Numbered from the stretch's first letter, positions 53,289-63,283 are shown. The stretch: 64,000 nucleotides of DNA from Bacteroides sedimenti (GCF_040365225.1 NZ_AP028055.1:1488001-1552000), one strand, 5' to 3'. The notes: generated from the sequence alone by a model not told the origin. Numbers and translations: made by a program.

Positions 53289-54539
53289 TTATTTACTTCG
53301 ACAAACCACTCTCCCACCCAATATCACACTATCAATCAAGTTGGAAGTATAGGCATAAGGTAAGAAATAAAGGGATGGAATCTCTTTCGTGATAAGTACG
53401 TTTGCCCGTTTCCCCACACAGATAGAACCGTGAGTATCACTGATACCCATGGCATAGGCGCTGTTGATGGTCGCGGCATTGATTGCCTCCTCAGGAGTCA
53501 TCTTCATTTTGATGGTTGCCAGCGAAAGAATGAATTTCATATTTCCCGAAGGGGATGAACCCGGGTTGTAATCGGATGCAAGAGCAACGGGAAGCCCACT
53601 ATCAATCATTTTGCGGGCAGGCGGATAGTTCATCCCCAGAAAGAAGGCAGCACCCGGCAATAATGTCGGCATCGTTCCACTTCCTGCCAGAGCTTCAATC
53701 TCTTCATCACCGGTAAACTCCAAGTGGTCGACCGACAAAGCATTGTGCTTCACTCCCACCTGTATGCCACCGGACAAAGCCAGTTCATTGGCATGTATCT
53801 TCGGGCGCATGCCGTAAGCAGCGGCTGCTTCGATAATACGTTCCGTCTCTTCGCAGGTAAAAAAGCCCTTATCGCAAAAGCTGTCCACAAAGTTGGCCAG
53901 CCCTTCTTTCCCCACGGCAGGTATCATCTCATTAACAATCAAATCCACATAGGCCGACTGCCGTCCTTTATACTCCGCAGGCACGGCATGTGCTCCCAGA
54001 AAAGTAGCCCTGATGGTAAGAGGCGTGGTTTCGCGAAGCCTTTTAATAACGCGCAACATTTTAAGCTCGTCTTCGGTCGTCAGTCCGTAACCGCTCTTTA
54101 TCTCTGCTGCCCCGGTACCCATGGAGATAATCTCGTTTACCCGGGCAAGTGCCTCTTCATAAAGCTCATCCTCGGTAGTATCATGCAAACGTCGGGCGGA
54201 ATTGAGGATCCCTCCTCCACGTCGGGCAATCTCCTCGTACGAAAGTCCGTTTATCTTATCTATAAACTCCTGCTCCCGACTGCCTGCATAGACAAGGTGG
54301 GTATGAGAATCGCAAAAAGCCGGCAGTACCATCTTTCCCGTTGCATCAATCACCACATCCGCTTCGATAGTCTTAGGAAGAGAGGACATTGGCCCAAAGG
54401 ATAAAATGCGTTCATCTTCCATCAACAAATAGGCATCATTGATGCAGGGCAACGAAGCCATCTCCTTGCCGCAGACCATGGTCCGCGGTTGCTCCTCTAC
54501 CTGACAAAGTTCTTTGATATTCCTGATTAACAGCCTCAT
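53289..54539 (-). CDS. hutI: Imidazolonepropionase
   Basis: This 416-residue amidohydrolase opens 4-imidazolone-5-propanoate to N-formimino-L-glutamate (third step of histidine catabolism). Metal motifs are FCDSHTHLVYAGSREQEF, KIHANELALSGG, VDHLEFTGDEEI and SDYNPGSSP. The length is normal. It is the last gene of the operon, starting 3 nt after hutH. Confidence 0.96.
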   Translation of the reverse strand: MRLLIRNIKELCQVEEQPRTMVCGKEMASLPCINDAYLLMEDERILSFGPMSSLPKTIEADVVIDATGKMVLPAFCDSHTHLVYAGSREQEFIDKINGLSYEEIARRGGGILNSARRLHDTTEDELYEEALARVNEIISMGTGAAEIKSGYGLTTEDELKMLRVIKRLRETTPLTIRATFLGAHAVPAEYKGRQSAYVDLIVNEMIPAVGKEGLANFVDSFCDKGFFTCEETERIIEAAAAYGMRPKIHANELALSGGIQVGVKHNALSVDHLEFTGDEEIEALAGSGTMPTLLPGAAFFLGMNYPPARKMIDSGLPVALASDYNPGSSPSGNMKFILSLATIKMKMTPEEAINAATINSAYAMGISDTHGSICVGKRANVLITKEIPSLYFLPYAYTSNLIDSVILGGRVVCRSK

Positions 54540-54542
54540 CTT

Positions 54543-56033
54543 TTAAAATTTTATTTTCCGTAGAAATTCAACACTGTTGCTGATATGGGTGTACATCACA
54601 CAATCGTTGCCAATGAATGGAACTACCTTGCGATACTCCGCACAGATGCTTTGCAACACCGGCGATGTTTTTAGCGGCAAGCGAAAATCGATGGCCTGTA
54701 CGGCATTAAACAGCTCGATGGCCAGTACCCGTTCACTGTTCTGAACCACCTTGTAACATTTCGTTGCCGCATTGGCTCCCATACTTACATGGTCTTCCTG
54801 CCCCTGCGATGACTCGATCGAATCGACCGAAGCTGGAGTACAGAGCTGTTTGCTTTGGCTGACAATGGACGCTGCGGCATATTGCGGAATCATAAACCCG
54901 CTGTTCAGTCCGGGATTGCTTACCAGGAAAATGGGAAGCCCTCTTTCTCCGGCAATAAGCTGATAGATGCGCTGGGAGGAGATACTGCCCAGTTCGGCCA
55001 CGGCGATGGCCAGAAAGTCGAGCGCCACGGCTAGCGGCTGACCGTGAAAGTTACCCGCCGAGATCACCAAATCCTCATCGGGTACAATCGTCGGATTATC
55101 CGTGGTGGAATTGATCTCCGTGGTAAACACACTCTCCACATAGGCAATGGCATCCTTGGATGCACCGTGCACCTGCGGTACGCAACGGAAGGAATAAGGG
55201 TCCTGAACATGCACCTTCTGACGGGAGATTATCTCGCTTCCGGCAAGCAGTTCACTAATACGACGGGCGGTTTCAATCTGCCCCTTGTGCGGACGAATGG
55301 CATGTACAGCCGGATGGAATGGTTCAATGCGCCCATCGAAAGCATCTATCGAGATGGCTGCCGCTACATCGGCAGCAGCCGAGATTCGTTTGGCATTCAT
55401 GATGCACCAGCAACCGTAAGCAGCCATAAACTGAGTACCGTTCAGCAGCGCCAATCCCTCCTTGGACTGCAGGGTGACCGGTTTCCAGCCGAACATTTCG
55501 TTCACCTCATGAGCCGGCAAATCTTTCCCATTGTAATTCACTTCCCCCAAGTCGAGAATGGGCAACGAAAGATGAGCAAGCGGCACTAAATCGCCCGATG
55601 CCCCAAGAGAGCCTTGCTGATAGACCACCGGACAGACATCATTGTTAAAGAAGTCCACCAAGCGTTGAACCGTTTCCAGCTGCACCCCCGAATAGCCGTA
55701 AGAGAGCGATTGAACTTTCAGGATAAGCATCAGCTTCACAATCTCATTGGGCACCCGTTCACCAATGCCACAAGCATGAGACATCACCAGGTTACGTTGA
55801 AGTATGGAGAGCTGTTCGCCGCTTACGCTTATATCACACAGACAGCCAAAACCGGTTGACACGCCATAAATAGGTTCCTTCTGGGTTTTCATCCGGTCGT
55901 CCAGGTACTTCCGCCCTTTCAGGATTAGCGCCTTCGACTTTTCTGACAATTCCAGTTTGAATCCCTTCTCAATAATCTCCTGCAACCGGTCTATTGAAAG
56001 ATGTTCCGGACTGATTTTATGTATTTCTTCCAT
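54543..56033 (-). CDS. hutH: Histidine ammonia-lyase
   Basis: This 496-residue enzyme deaminates L-histidine to urocanate. The MIO prosthetic group forms from Ala145-Ser146-Gly147 in GSLGASGDLVPLAHL. The active-site Tyr is in YGVSTGFG, and the QEDHVSMG block is intact. The length matches family members. It starts 2 nt after the hutU stop. Confidence 0.97.
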   Translation of the reverse strand: MEEIHKISPEHLSIDRLQEIIEKGFKLELSEKSKALILKGRKYLDDRMKTQKEPIYGVSTGFGCLCDISVSGEQLSILQRNLVMSHACGIGERVPNEIVKLMLILKVQSLSYGYSGVQLETVQRLVDFFNNDVCPVVYQQGSLGASGDLVPLAHLSLPILDLGEVNYNGKDLPAHEVNEMFGWKPVTLQSKEGLALLNGTQFMAAYGCWCIMNAKRISAAADVAAAISIDAFDGRIEPFHPAVHAIRPHKGQIETARRISELLAGSEIISRQKVHVQDPYSFRCVPQVHGASKDAIAYVESVFTTEINSTTDNPTIVPDEDLVISAGNFHGQPLAVALDFLAIAVAELGSISSQRIYQLIAGERGLPIFLVSNPGLNSGFMIPQYAAASIVSQSKQLCTPASVDSIESSQGQEDHVSMGANAATKCYKVVQNSERVLAIELFNAVQAIDFRLPLKTSPVLQSICAEYRKVVPFIGNDCVMYTHISNSVEFLRKIKF

Positions 56034-56035
56034 TG

Positions 56036-58066
56036 TTATTCGTGTTTTAAAGTAGCTTTAATAAGGTTTTCGTCGGCAATATTGGGTAGTGTTACCACAA
56101 GTCCGGGGGTACGTGCCATTTCCCGTTGAATAGCATCCATCGCTCCCCGGTTACGTGCCCAACTGCGGCGTGCAAGTCCGTTGTTTACATCCCACAAAAG
56201 CATGGATTTAAGTCGGTTGTCAGCTTCGTCCGTTCCATCAATCACCAACCCGAAGCCACCATTAATCACCTCTCCCCAGCCTACTCCGCCACCATTGTGT
56301 ATAGAAACCCAGGTAGCACCGCGGAAAGAGTCGCCAATCACATTCTGCACGGCCATGTCGGCGGTAAAGGATGAGCCATCATAAATATTCGAAGTCTCAC
56401 GGAAAGGCGAATCAGTACCCGACACATCATGATGATCGCGTCCAAGCACTATCGGAGCGGAAATCTCTCCACGCCGGATAGCCTCGTTAAGCGCACCGGC
56501 CACCTCAATCCGTCCTGCCGAATCGAGGTAAAGAATACGAGCCTGCGAGCCGACCACCAGATTGTTTTTCTGAGCCTCTCTTATCCAATGCAGATTATCT
56601 TCCAGTTGCGACTGAATATCAGCCGGTGCAGTCCGAAGAATGCTTTCGAGCACTTCCGCCGCAATCCGGTCGCTAACGGCGAGGTCCTTCGGATTGCCCG
56701 AGGTACACACCCAACGGAAGGGGCCAAAGCCATAATCAAAGAAGAGTGGCCCCATGATATCTTGCACATACGATGGATAACGGAAAGTGCCGTCGGCCTT
56801 CATCACATCGGCTCCGGCACGTGACGCTTCGAGCAGGAAGGCATTGCCGTAATCAAAGAAGTACATGCCCTGACCGGTAAGTGCATTAATGGCAGCTGCC
56901 TGTCGGCGCAACGACTTGCGCACCTCCTCCTGAAACCTATCTGGTTCTTCCGCCATCAGGCGGTTTGCCTCCTCGAATGCGATGCCTGCAGGATAGTAAC
57001 CACCTGCCCAAGGGTTATGCAACGAAGTTTGGTCGGAGCCCAAGTCCACATACATCTTTTCAGCAGCCAGACGTTCCCATAAATCCACCACGTTACCTTG
57101 ATAGGCAATCGAGACAACCTCGTTTGCATCAACAGCCTTGCGTATACGTGGCAGTAAAGTATCCAAATCGGTAAACACCTCGTCCACCCACCCTTGCGAA
57201 TGGCGAACGGCTACCGCCTTGGGATTAATCTCGGCAATAACGGATACCACTCCGGCAACATTGCCCGCCTTGGGCTGAGCCCCAGACATGCCGCCCAATC
57301 CGGAAGAGACAAACAGCACACCTTTGCTTGAAGGATGTATGGCACGCTGCTTCCGTTTGGCATTTAACACCGTAATAGTAGTGCCATGCACAATGCCTTG
57401 CGGCCCGATGTACATGTACGAACCGGCTGTCATCTGACCATATTGGGAAACCCCCAACGCATTGAATTTCTCCCAATGGTCTTTGGACGAATAATTGGGA
57501 ATAACCATCCCATTGGTAACCACCACCCGCGGAGCATCCTTGTGAGACGGGAAAAGCCCCATCGGGTGACCCGAATACATCACCAGCGTCTGCTCGTCGG
57601 TCATAGTGGCCAGGTATTTCATGGTGAGCAGATACTGCGCCCAGTTCTGGAACACAGCCCCATTGCCACCATAGGTAATCAGCTCCCTTGGATGCTGAGC
57701 CACCGCATCATCGAGGTTATTGCTCAGCATCAACATAATGGCCGCGGCCTGTTTCGACCGACAGGGGTAGTCGTCGATGGGGCGGGCATAAATCTTGTAA
57801 TCCGGGCGGAAACGATACATATAAATACGACCATACCTGGCCAGTTCGTCAGCAAACTCGGAAGCCAGCACCGCATGATGCCTGGCCGGGAAATATCGGA
57901 GCGCATTCTTCAAAGCCAGCTCCTTCTCTGTCTCGGTAAGAATCTCTTTCCGTTTCGGAGCATGATTCACCTCCGGTTCGTAAGGTTTCAGCTCGGGTAG
58001 CGTATCGGGTATGCCGGTCAGCACTAATCTGCGGAACTCCTCTTTGCTTATCTCTTTCGTGTTCAT
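56036..58066 (-). CDS. hutU: Urocanate hydratase
   Basis: This 676-residue NAD-dependent enzyme hydrates urocanate to imidazolonepropionate. Recognisable blocks are YGGNGAVFQNWAQYLLTMKYLATM, MYSGHPMGLFPS, SSGLGGMSGAQPKAGNVAG, DLGSDQTSLHNPWAGGYYP and the C-terminal HNGGGVGWGEVINGGFG. It is longer than the about 555-residue proteobacterial enzyme and belongs to the long subtype. It starts 6 nt after the ftcD stop. Confidence 0.96.
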   Translation of the reverse strand: MNTKEISKEEFRRLVLTGIPDTLPELKPYEPEVNHAPKRKEILTETEKELALKNALRYFPARHHAVLASEFADELARYGRIYMYRFRPDYKIYARPIDDYPCRSKQAAAIMLMLSNNLDDAVAQHPRELITYGGNGAVFQNWAQYLLTMKYLATMTDEQTLVMYSGHPMGLFPSHKDAPRVVVTNGMVIPNYSSKDHWEKFNALGVSQYGQMTAGSYMYIGPQGIVHGTTITVLNAKRKQRAIHPSSKGVLFVSSGLGGMSGAQPKAGNVAGVVSVIAEINPKAVAVRHSQGWVDEVFTDLDTLLPRIRKAVDANEVVSIAYQGNVVDLWERLAAEKMYVDLGSDQTSLHNPWAGGYYPAGIAFEEANRLMAEEPDRFQEEVRKSLRRQAAAINALTGQGMYFFDYGNAFLLEASRAGADVMKADGTFRYPSYVQDIMGPLFFDYGFGPFRWVCTSGNPKDLAVSDRIAAEVLESILRTAPADIQSQLEDNLHWIREAQKNNLVVGSQARILYLDSAGRIEVAGALNEAIRRGEISAPIVLGRDHHDVSGTDSPFRETSNIYDGSSFTADMAVQNVIGDSFRGATWVSIHNGGGVGWGEVINGGFGLVIDGTDEADNRLKSMLLWDVNNGLARRSWARNRGAMDAIQREMARTPGLVVTLPNIADENLIKATLKHE

Positions 58067-58072
58067 GGCAGA

Positions 58073-59767
58073 TTATATTTTACGATTCACTATATCAAGA
58101 ATAACGCTTTCCCTCTCTTGTGCCAGCTTTGCCATATCGGCCGCCTCTTCCAAAATGGGGTCCACCAACTCTCTGTTCTTTATTCCGGCCGCATTAATCC
58201 GCACATTGAGCCATGCGCCCAGCACTGCCGACCGGGCAGCTAGGGCACCTACCCCTGCATCCGACACCGAGTTCGGATTTCCCTCTTTAGCCATCTGTTC
58301 CACAATATCAAACACCTCCATCGAAGCCTTCATCACCCGGAAAGGAATTTGAGTAGCGTAAAGCGTAGCCACCTGAATGGCCTTGGTACGCGCCGCCTTT
58401 TCCTGGTCGGTATTCTTGGGTAAGCCGAAAACATCCATCACCTTGTTGAAGGCACGGGTATCCTCATCCACCAGAAAGAGAAGCTCGGCCAGCAAAGCCT
58501 GCCCTCTTTCCGCATAATCCGAAAACTCTTCCCAACAAGCATCCCATCCCGCTTTATGCGAAGAGAGGTTGGCCACCATAGTGCCCAAAGCAGCACCAAG
58601 GGCACCCATATAAGCAGCGATGGAACCGCCACCGGGTGCGGCAGATTCACTGGCAGTTTCGGCAGCGAAGTCCGAAACGGTCATGTCCACCAGTTTCTCT
58701 TCCGTCTTTCCCTCTAGCATATACTCAATCACCTTGTTCTTTACATCAAAAGGTTTCAGATCATCAAGCCCCATTGACTTGACAGCTATCTTGATAATCT
58801 CCTGTTCGGATATACCCACGGAGCGTTGTTGTTTACGGAGGAAATATTTACCGGCATCAATCAGCGTAGACTTCGGCACCAGTCCTACAATTTCGGTACC
58901 CGTAACCCTCACACCTCGGGCGGCTGCCTTGGCCGACACCTCTTCAAAAGCAATGTGAACAGGCGTAACGGCTATATTGGTTATATTCATGGATACTTGG
59001 GCAATGCCGTACTCTTTGATAAACCAGCCGATAGCTGCCGTACTTTTCAAGGTACCTGGAATATAGATATCGTTTCCATTCTCATCCTTCAGTATCTTTC
59101 CCACCGGAGAGTCGCCTTCACGCTTCACCCGTCCACGTTCGCGAACATCGAAGGCAATGGCGTTGGCACGGCGAGTGGAGGTAGTATTCAGGTTGAAGTT
59201 GATGGCAATTAGGAAATCCCGGGCTCCCACCGCCGTACAACCTGTTGCGGCGACACGTTCATTCCACTCCTCTCCACCAAAATCAGGCATCTGAGCCGGA
59301 TTTCCAAAACGAGGTTTCAGCCCTTCGTACTCCCCTTCCCTGCACACAGCCAGCTTCTTTCGTTCGGGACGAATAGCGGCATATTCATAACAATAGGTGG
59401 GGATGCCCGCTTCGGAGGCAATTCTGGCGGCAAGCTTGCGGGCATATTCAGCCGTTTCTTCCATGGTAATGCCCGAAACTGGGATGAGCGGCAACACATC
59501 GGTGGCTCCCATACGGGGATGCTCGCCGTGGTGGTTTCTCATGTCAATCACTTCCCCCGCCTTCGCCACGCAACGAAAAGCAGCTTCCACCACAGCTTCT
59601 ATCTCTCCCACAAAAGTAACAACGGTACGATTGGTAGCTTTACCCGGATCTACATCAAGAAGTTTGATGCCTTCTACACTCTCAATTACATCGGTAATCT
59701 GTTTGATAACAGTCATATCGCGGCCCTCACTAAAGTTGGGCACGCATTCTACAATTCGCTTTTCCAT
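58073..59767 (-). CDS. ftcD: Bifunctional glutamate formimidoyltransferase/formimidoyl-THF cyclodeaminase
   Basis: This 564-residue fusion moves the formimino group from N-formiminoglutamate to tetrahydrofolate, giving glutamate, and then deaminates the product to 5,10-methenyl-THF. The N-terminal transferase domain (about 1-300) opens MEKRIVECVPNFSEGRD and includes HHGEHPRMGATDVLP. The C-terminal cyclodeaminase (about 350-564) includes SAAPGGGSIAAYMGALGAALG. The ATG at 59767 is chosen because the family starts MEKR. It is the promoter-proximal hut gene, so the pathway yields glutamate and one-carbon folate rather than formamide. Confidence 0.95.
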   Translation of the reverse strand: MEKRIVECVPNFSEGRDMTVIKQITDVIESVEGIKLLDVDPGKATNRTVVTFVGEIEAVVEAAFRCVAKAGEVIDMRNHHGEHPRMGATDVLPLIPVSGITMEETAEYARKLAARIASEAGIPTYCYEYAAIRPERKKLAVCREGEYEGLKPRFGNPAQMPDFGGEEWNERVAATGCTAVGARDFLIAINFNLNTTSTRRANAIAFDVRERGRVKREGDSPVGKILKDENGNDIYIPGTLKSTAAIGWFIKEYGIAQVSMNITNIAVTPVHIAFEEVSAKAAARGVRVTGTEIVGLVPKSTLIDAGKYFLRKQQRSVGISEQEIIKIAVKSMGLDDLKPFDVKNKVIEYMLEGKTEEKLVDMTVSDFAAETASESAAPGGGSIAAYMGALGAALGTMVANLSSHKAGWDACWEEFSDYAERGQALLAELLFLVDEDTRAFNKVMDVFGLPKNTDQEKAARTKAIQVATLYATQIPFRVMKASMEVFDIVEQMAKEGNPNSVSDAGVGALAARSAVLGAWLNVRINAAGIKNRELVDPILEEAADMAKLAQERESVILDIVNRKI

Positions 59768-59818
59768 TCCTGTACTAAATATATAAGGTTGATTTGTTTT
59801 TCCTCTACACGAGTATGC

Positions 59819-59831
59819 CACTAAAGTAGTG
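59819..59831 (-). promoter_or_regulatory. Palindrome at the hut promoter (CACTA-AAG-TAGTG)
   Basis: CACTA (59819-59823) and TAGTG (59827-59831) form a 5-3-5 inverted repeat overlapping a -7-like TACTTTAG read on the minus strand (59821-59828), 53 nt before the ftcD ATG. It is a candidate operator for histidine-pathway control. No hutC-like regulator gene lies in the window. Confidence 0.35.
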
Positions 59832-60081
59832 TATCACCTTGATTTACACAAGAATTTTTCCATATTATTTAAAGAATAATCGATTCAAATATAGAAATAT
59901 GACAGTAATGCCATTCTTATAAAGCCACCCTATCCATTTAAAAAATAAAAATAAGCCGATAAAAAGGACAATTACCATCAAAATGACAAAAGTAGATCCT
60001 GTACATGCAAAGTCATAAAAGCCGAGAACAAACCAAGTGTAAGAAGTCCTGTCTTTATCATTTGTTTGTTAATAATTCAAT

Positions 60082-60636
60082 TTATATCTCTTTTGCCAAC
60101 AGAACAAGCTTATTTAAAGTCTTCCAGTTGCGGATAGTTACTGTTTCATCAAGCTTCTGCAAGTTATTGGCAAGCTTAGATTTACTAATGCTATTACGAA
60201 ATAACAGATACACGTCTCTGCCTATAATACGGTAATCATCACTATCACTTCTATATGCGTTAAGATATTCTGTTTTATCTTTTTGGGGAACTGTAGACAA
60301 TAGCGCTACATACAAGCATTCTTTATCTGACAAAGATTCTGCTTCCGATATCTCATCCTTTGAGAAAGGACAATCAAGGATCATTTTTTCTAATTCAGCC
60401 AGCATTCTCAACACCACCTTTACCGGAAAGCCAAAAGCTGCCTCAATCTTATTTTCTATTATAACTTGAAGAGTCGCTTCCTCTTCATCCGATTCGAATA
60501 TCACATTACCACTTTGAATATACGTTTGCACTGCATTAAGTCCAATCGCTTCCAATGCTTTCTTTAATTCAGGCATCTTTATCATATTCTTTCCGCCTAC
60601 ATTAATTCCTCTAAGTAATGCAATATAAATATTCAT
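60082..60636 (-). CDS. DUF1697 domain protein
   Basis: This 184-residue soluble protein opens with the family hallmark MNIYIALLRGINVGGKNMIKMPELKKALE, followed by VQTYIQSGNVIFES. The function of DUF1697 is unknown. It lies 5 nt after the PhzF gene and is probably cotranscribed. Confidence 0.92.
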   Translation of the reverse strand: MNIYIALLRGINVGGKNMIKMPELKKALEAIGLNAVQTYIQSGNVIFESDEEEATLQVIIENKIEAAFGFPVKVVLRMLAELEKMILDCPFSKDEISEAESLSDKECLYVALLSTVPQKDKTEYLNAYRSDSDDYRIIGRDVYLLFRNSISKSKLANNLQKLDETVTIRNWKTLNKLVLLAKEI

Positions 60637-60641
60637 TTTAA

Positions 60642-61670
60642 TTACAAATAATAATCTCCCTGAATCTTAACAACAGCATTACCACCAAAAAGGACTTTAC
60701 CATCTACAGCCTTGAGCTTCACAATATTAAAAAGTTCCTTTTCTCCATTCTGTTCAATAGAAACAGGGTGACCATCCCATAATTGATTCTTCAGCATGTA
60801 ATATCCCATTGCCGAATTTCCGGAACCGGTTGCGGGATCTTCAAGATAACCAAATTTGGGAGCGAAGACACGGGTCCTGATTCTATTTGATTTATCGGCT
60901 ACATCATTGGTAAAAACGAGTATTATATCTATATCATTATTAACGCAGAAGTCTTTCAGTTTTTGTTCATCGGGAAGTAAACCAAGAATGTTATCTAAAT
61001 CTGTAATCGGAACGATTAATGTTCTTAAACCGGCATCAATCAACATAATGGGATTTTGCTGATCAATAGTTTCAGGCGAAGTTCCAAGATTAGAAGCTAT
61101 ATCTGTGAGGCTCGGTTTCAGATTGAGGCATTCACGATCGGGAGCTGTTACAAATACTGTATCAAGAGACTGGAGTTCGTTATATACTTTCAAATTGCTT
61201 TTATTGGTTTTAATGGTAATTTCCTTTACCTCTGCCAGTTCTTTATTACTTTTTACCAGATTGTACATACATGCAATAGTTCCGTGTCCGCAGAATTCCA
61301 CCTCGCATTCGGAAGAGTAGTAACGCAGCCTGTATGCATTATCATCAAGCGGAATGCAATAAACTACTTCAGACACAAACCCTTTGTGGTCTTTTGCTAT
61401 GTTCAGCATCTCTTCATCAGTTAAGTGCTGATCTTTGTCAAGATACAGACAGGCGGCAGGATTCCCTTTCGAATTTCCGCTGGTAAAAGCATCCAGTTTT
61501 CTGTAAGTGAATTTATTCTTGGTATCAGTTTCAGAGGCTGCAACCGGGTTTGCTGATTTCGCCTGATTAGCTGTAGTTGTTCTCTTATTACCATACTTGC
61601 GAGCTTTCTCCCATGCTGCCTTCCTAGCTTGGTATTGTTCGTATTGATTTTCTAAATAATTGTCTGCCAT
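60642..61670 (-). CDS. PhzF family isomerase/epimerase-like protein
   Basis: This 342-residue protein has the PhzF/DapF-like double fold from residue 53 (YRKLDAFTSGNSKGNPAACLYLD), with CEVEFCGHGTIACMYNL and EDPATGSGNSAMGYYML. The first 50 residues are an added charged, Tyr/Lys/Ala-rich helix (YLENQYEQYQARKAAWEKARKYG) not found in typical PhzF. It is a cytosolic enzyme of unknown substrate. A phenazine pathway is not implied, since no other phz genes are present. Confidence 0.88.
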   Translation of the reverse strand: MADNYLENQYEQYQARKAAWEKARKYGNKRTTTANQAKSANPVAASETDTKNKFTYRKLDAFTSGNSKGNPAACLYLDKDQHLTDEEMLNIAKDHKGFVSEVVYCIPLDDNAYRLRYYSSECEVEFCGHGTIACMYNLVKSNKELAEVKEITIKTNKSNLKVYNELQSLDTVFVTAPDRECLNLKPSLTDIASNLGTSPETIDQQNPIMLIDAGLRTLIVPITDLDNILGLLPDEQKLKDFCVNNDIDIILVFTNDVADKSNRIRTRVFAPKFGYLEDPATGSGNSAMGYYMLKNQLWDGHPVSIEQNGEKELFNIVKLKAVDGKVLFGGNAVVKIQGDYYL

Positions 61671-61705
61671 AAACTTTTTACTTTCCTATCTGATATAATG
61701 CGCTT

Positions 61706-62296
61706 CTATTTGTTCTCAATCGTAACATTTGGGATATTTGTTGAGATCATTTCTTTTAGATAACTTATTCTATCATTATCAAGAGCCTTGAAAAAAGCTG
61801 TAATATCATTTCCGTAGCCTCTTTTTGAATAAGCATAAACAAATAACGCTTTCCCTCTTTTAGGTATTTCAATTTGTTTATATCGATATAGATTAAATTC
61901 AACAACTGTCAGCATGCTATCTTTGCTTTCACTAAGCAGAAAGTCTACAAGATATTCCTTTCCATCAGGACTTTTAGTAACTTGATAATTACATATAGGA
62001 TCAGTCTTTCTTCTTGCAATCAGCTCATTTACTTTTTGATTTACAGCACCCTCAGCATTTATATCAGTGATAAAAAGATGTATAGTCAACATCTGATTAA
62101 AACTTTCAAAGTTCTCTCCTTTGGGTAAATACTCTTGAATTAAATAGTTCTCATTGGGCTTTGCAGACCATGATAATTTGTAATCCATTTTATTAAATTC
62201 TAAATTTTCTTTTATTCCAAGTCTATTAACTGGATTTTGAGCCATCGATGCTAAAGACAAGAAGAATACAAAAAGTGTTGTTAATAGTTTATTCAT
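61706..62296 (-). CDS. Secreted hypothetical protein
   Basis: This 196-residue protein has a signal peptide MNKLLTTLFVFFLSLASMAQ and no family I recognise. The mature part is a mixed alpha/beta sequence with YLVDFLLSESKDSMLTVVEFNLYRYKQIEIP and YAYSKRGYGNDITAFFKAL. I chose the ATG at 62296 because the signal peptide begins there. It is monocistronic. Confidence 0.7.
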   Translation of the reverse strand: MNKLLTTLFVFFLSLASMAQNPVNRLGIKENLEFNKMDYKLSWSAKPNENYLIQEYLPKGENFESFNQMLTIHLFITDINAEGAVNQKVNELIARRKTDPICNYQVTKSPDGKEYLVDFLLSESKDSMLTVVEFNLYRYKQIEIPKRGKALFVYAYSKRGYGNDITAFFKALDNDRISYLKEMISTNIPNVTIENK

Positions 62297-62359
62297 ATTG
62301 TAGGTTTTTAATTTATTACAGTTATGCATGGGATAGTTCCATTATCATAGTAATTTTTA

Positions 62360-62563
62360 TTAGATTTTGAAGGAGGTTTTGGTATCAATATCGGCAATAT
62401 CAATGATCCATCTCCTTTCGCTATCGACTTTATCTTGTTCCAACCCATCGGGATAACGAAGAAACAGCACCCATGAAGTCTGTCCAATATAATCCAACTC
62501 ACTATTCGCCCCGGAATCTTTGTATAATATGTCGTCTATATTCTTAAATGTCTGTTCAAACAT
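62360..62563 (-). pseudogene. Remnant of type I restriction methylase HsdM (N-terminus)
   Basis: The 67-codon frame MFEQTFKNIDDILYKD...ELDYIGQTSWVLFLRYPDGLEQDK closely follows the HsdM N-terminal helical domain, whose usual form contains YTEQTSWLLFLKYLDDLE. After about 45 residues similarity fades and the frame stops. No methylase catalytic motif, hsdS or hsdR follows, so this is a relic of a lost type I system. Confidence 0.75.
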
Positions 62564-62602
62564 AATTTCGTTATTTATTACAGACAAAGATACTAAATCC
62601 AT

Positions 62603-62858
62603 TTAACATAGACCATGAAAAAATTCGATAAAAAACTCACATCTAATTTTCACCACATTTACAATTTTATCAGAAAATTCAGTTAACATTTATAGAGAAT
62701 TGGCTTTAGAACTAAGGTAGTAACAGCACAAACAAGCATATTTTATGCGCAGAACGAGGGCCGGCATTTTTATATGTCGGTATATTTCTCATTTAACTAA
62801 TATTTTTTTTAACAAATATAACTATCTATTCATTTCACTATCAAGCATTAATATTTTT
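62603..62858. other. AT-rich non-coding DNA left of the inverted-repeat block
   Basis: I see no ORF above background or recognisable RNA. It contains short TAATATTTTTT-type runs and leads into the inverted-repeat element at 62859. Confidence 0.35.
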
Positions 62859-63002
62859 GTGTGGTGCAGAGGGTGGAGATGAAAAGGCATTTTTGGAGTC
62901 GTGAATTATTATTTCAGATAAATTCTTCAGAAAATTGAATTTTCAAAATTAAATTTCAGAAAAGGTTGGCAGGTCGATTTTACTCCACCCTCTACACCAC
63001 AC
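62859..63002. repeat. Inverted-repeat element 1 (20-bp arms, 104-nt interior)
   Basis: The left arm GTGTGGTGCAGAGGGTGGAG (62859-62878) pairs with the right arm CTCCACCCTCTACACCACAC (62983-63002) at 19 of 20 positions. The interior is AT-rich and contains GAAAATTGAATTTTC. Its geometry and interior resemble the element at 63743-63885. Confidence 0.88.
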
Positions 63003-63070
63003 CGCCCTCCGATTAAAGCTGCAAACCACTATATATCTGTATATTACACCCATATAAAGAGAATAATATC

Positions 63071-63100
63071 GGGGTGGCAGTAGGTTTTATACTACACCCC
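63071..63100. repeat. Short inverted repeat GGGGTG-GTAG / CTACACCCC
   Basis: GGGGTG then GTAG (63071-63083, with GCA bulged) pair with CTACACCCC (63092-63100). The left arm contains GTGGCAG, also present in the arm of the element at 63743. Confidence 0.6.
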
Positions 63101-63132
63101 AGCCCCCACCAAGCTTCCAAGTACACCATTTA

Positions 63133-63170
63133 TCTGCACCATGCATCTTTGAGCGGACAGATGGTGCAGA
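63133..63170. repeat. Perfect inverted repeat TCTGCACCAT / ATGGTGCAGA
   Basis: The ten-base arms at 63133-63142 and 63161-63170 pair perfectly with an 18-nt loop. The right arm shares GGTGCAGA with the left arm of element 1. Confidence 0.75.
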
Positions 63171-63283
63171 AAAACTCACTACTTTTCTTTGTTTTCAACC
63201 CTCCATCTGTTTTACAAGCAAAACATGTCGCACTCCTCTTCCCCAGGAAAGACAACTCACTTTCAAGCCTCAAAGCAAAAAAA

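Noticed and set aside
62308..62502. A second minus-strand frame overlapping the hsdM relic
   Set aside because: It does not continue HsdM homology convincingly, so I did not call a frameshifted gene from it.
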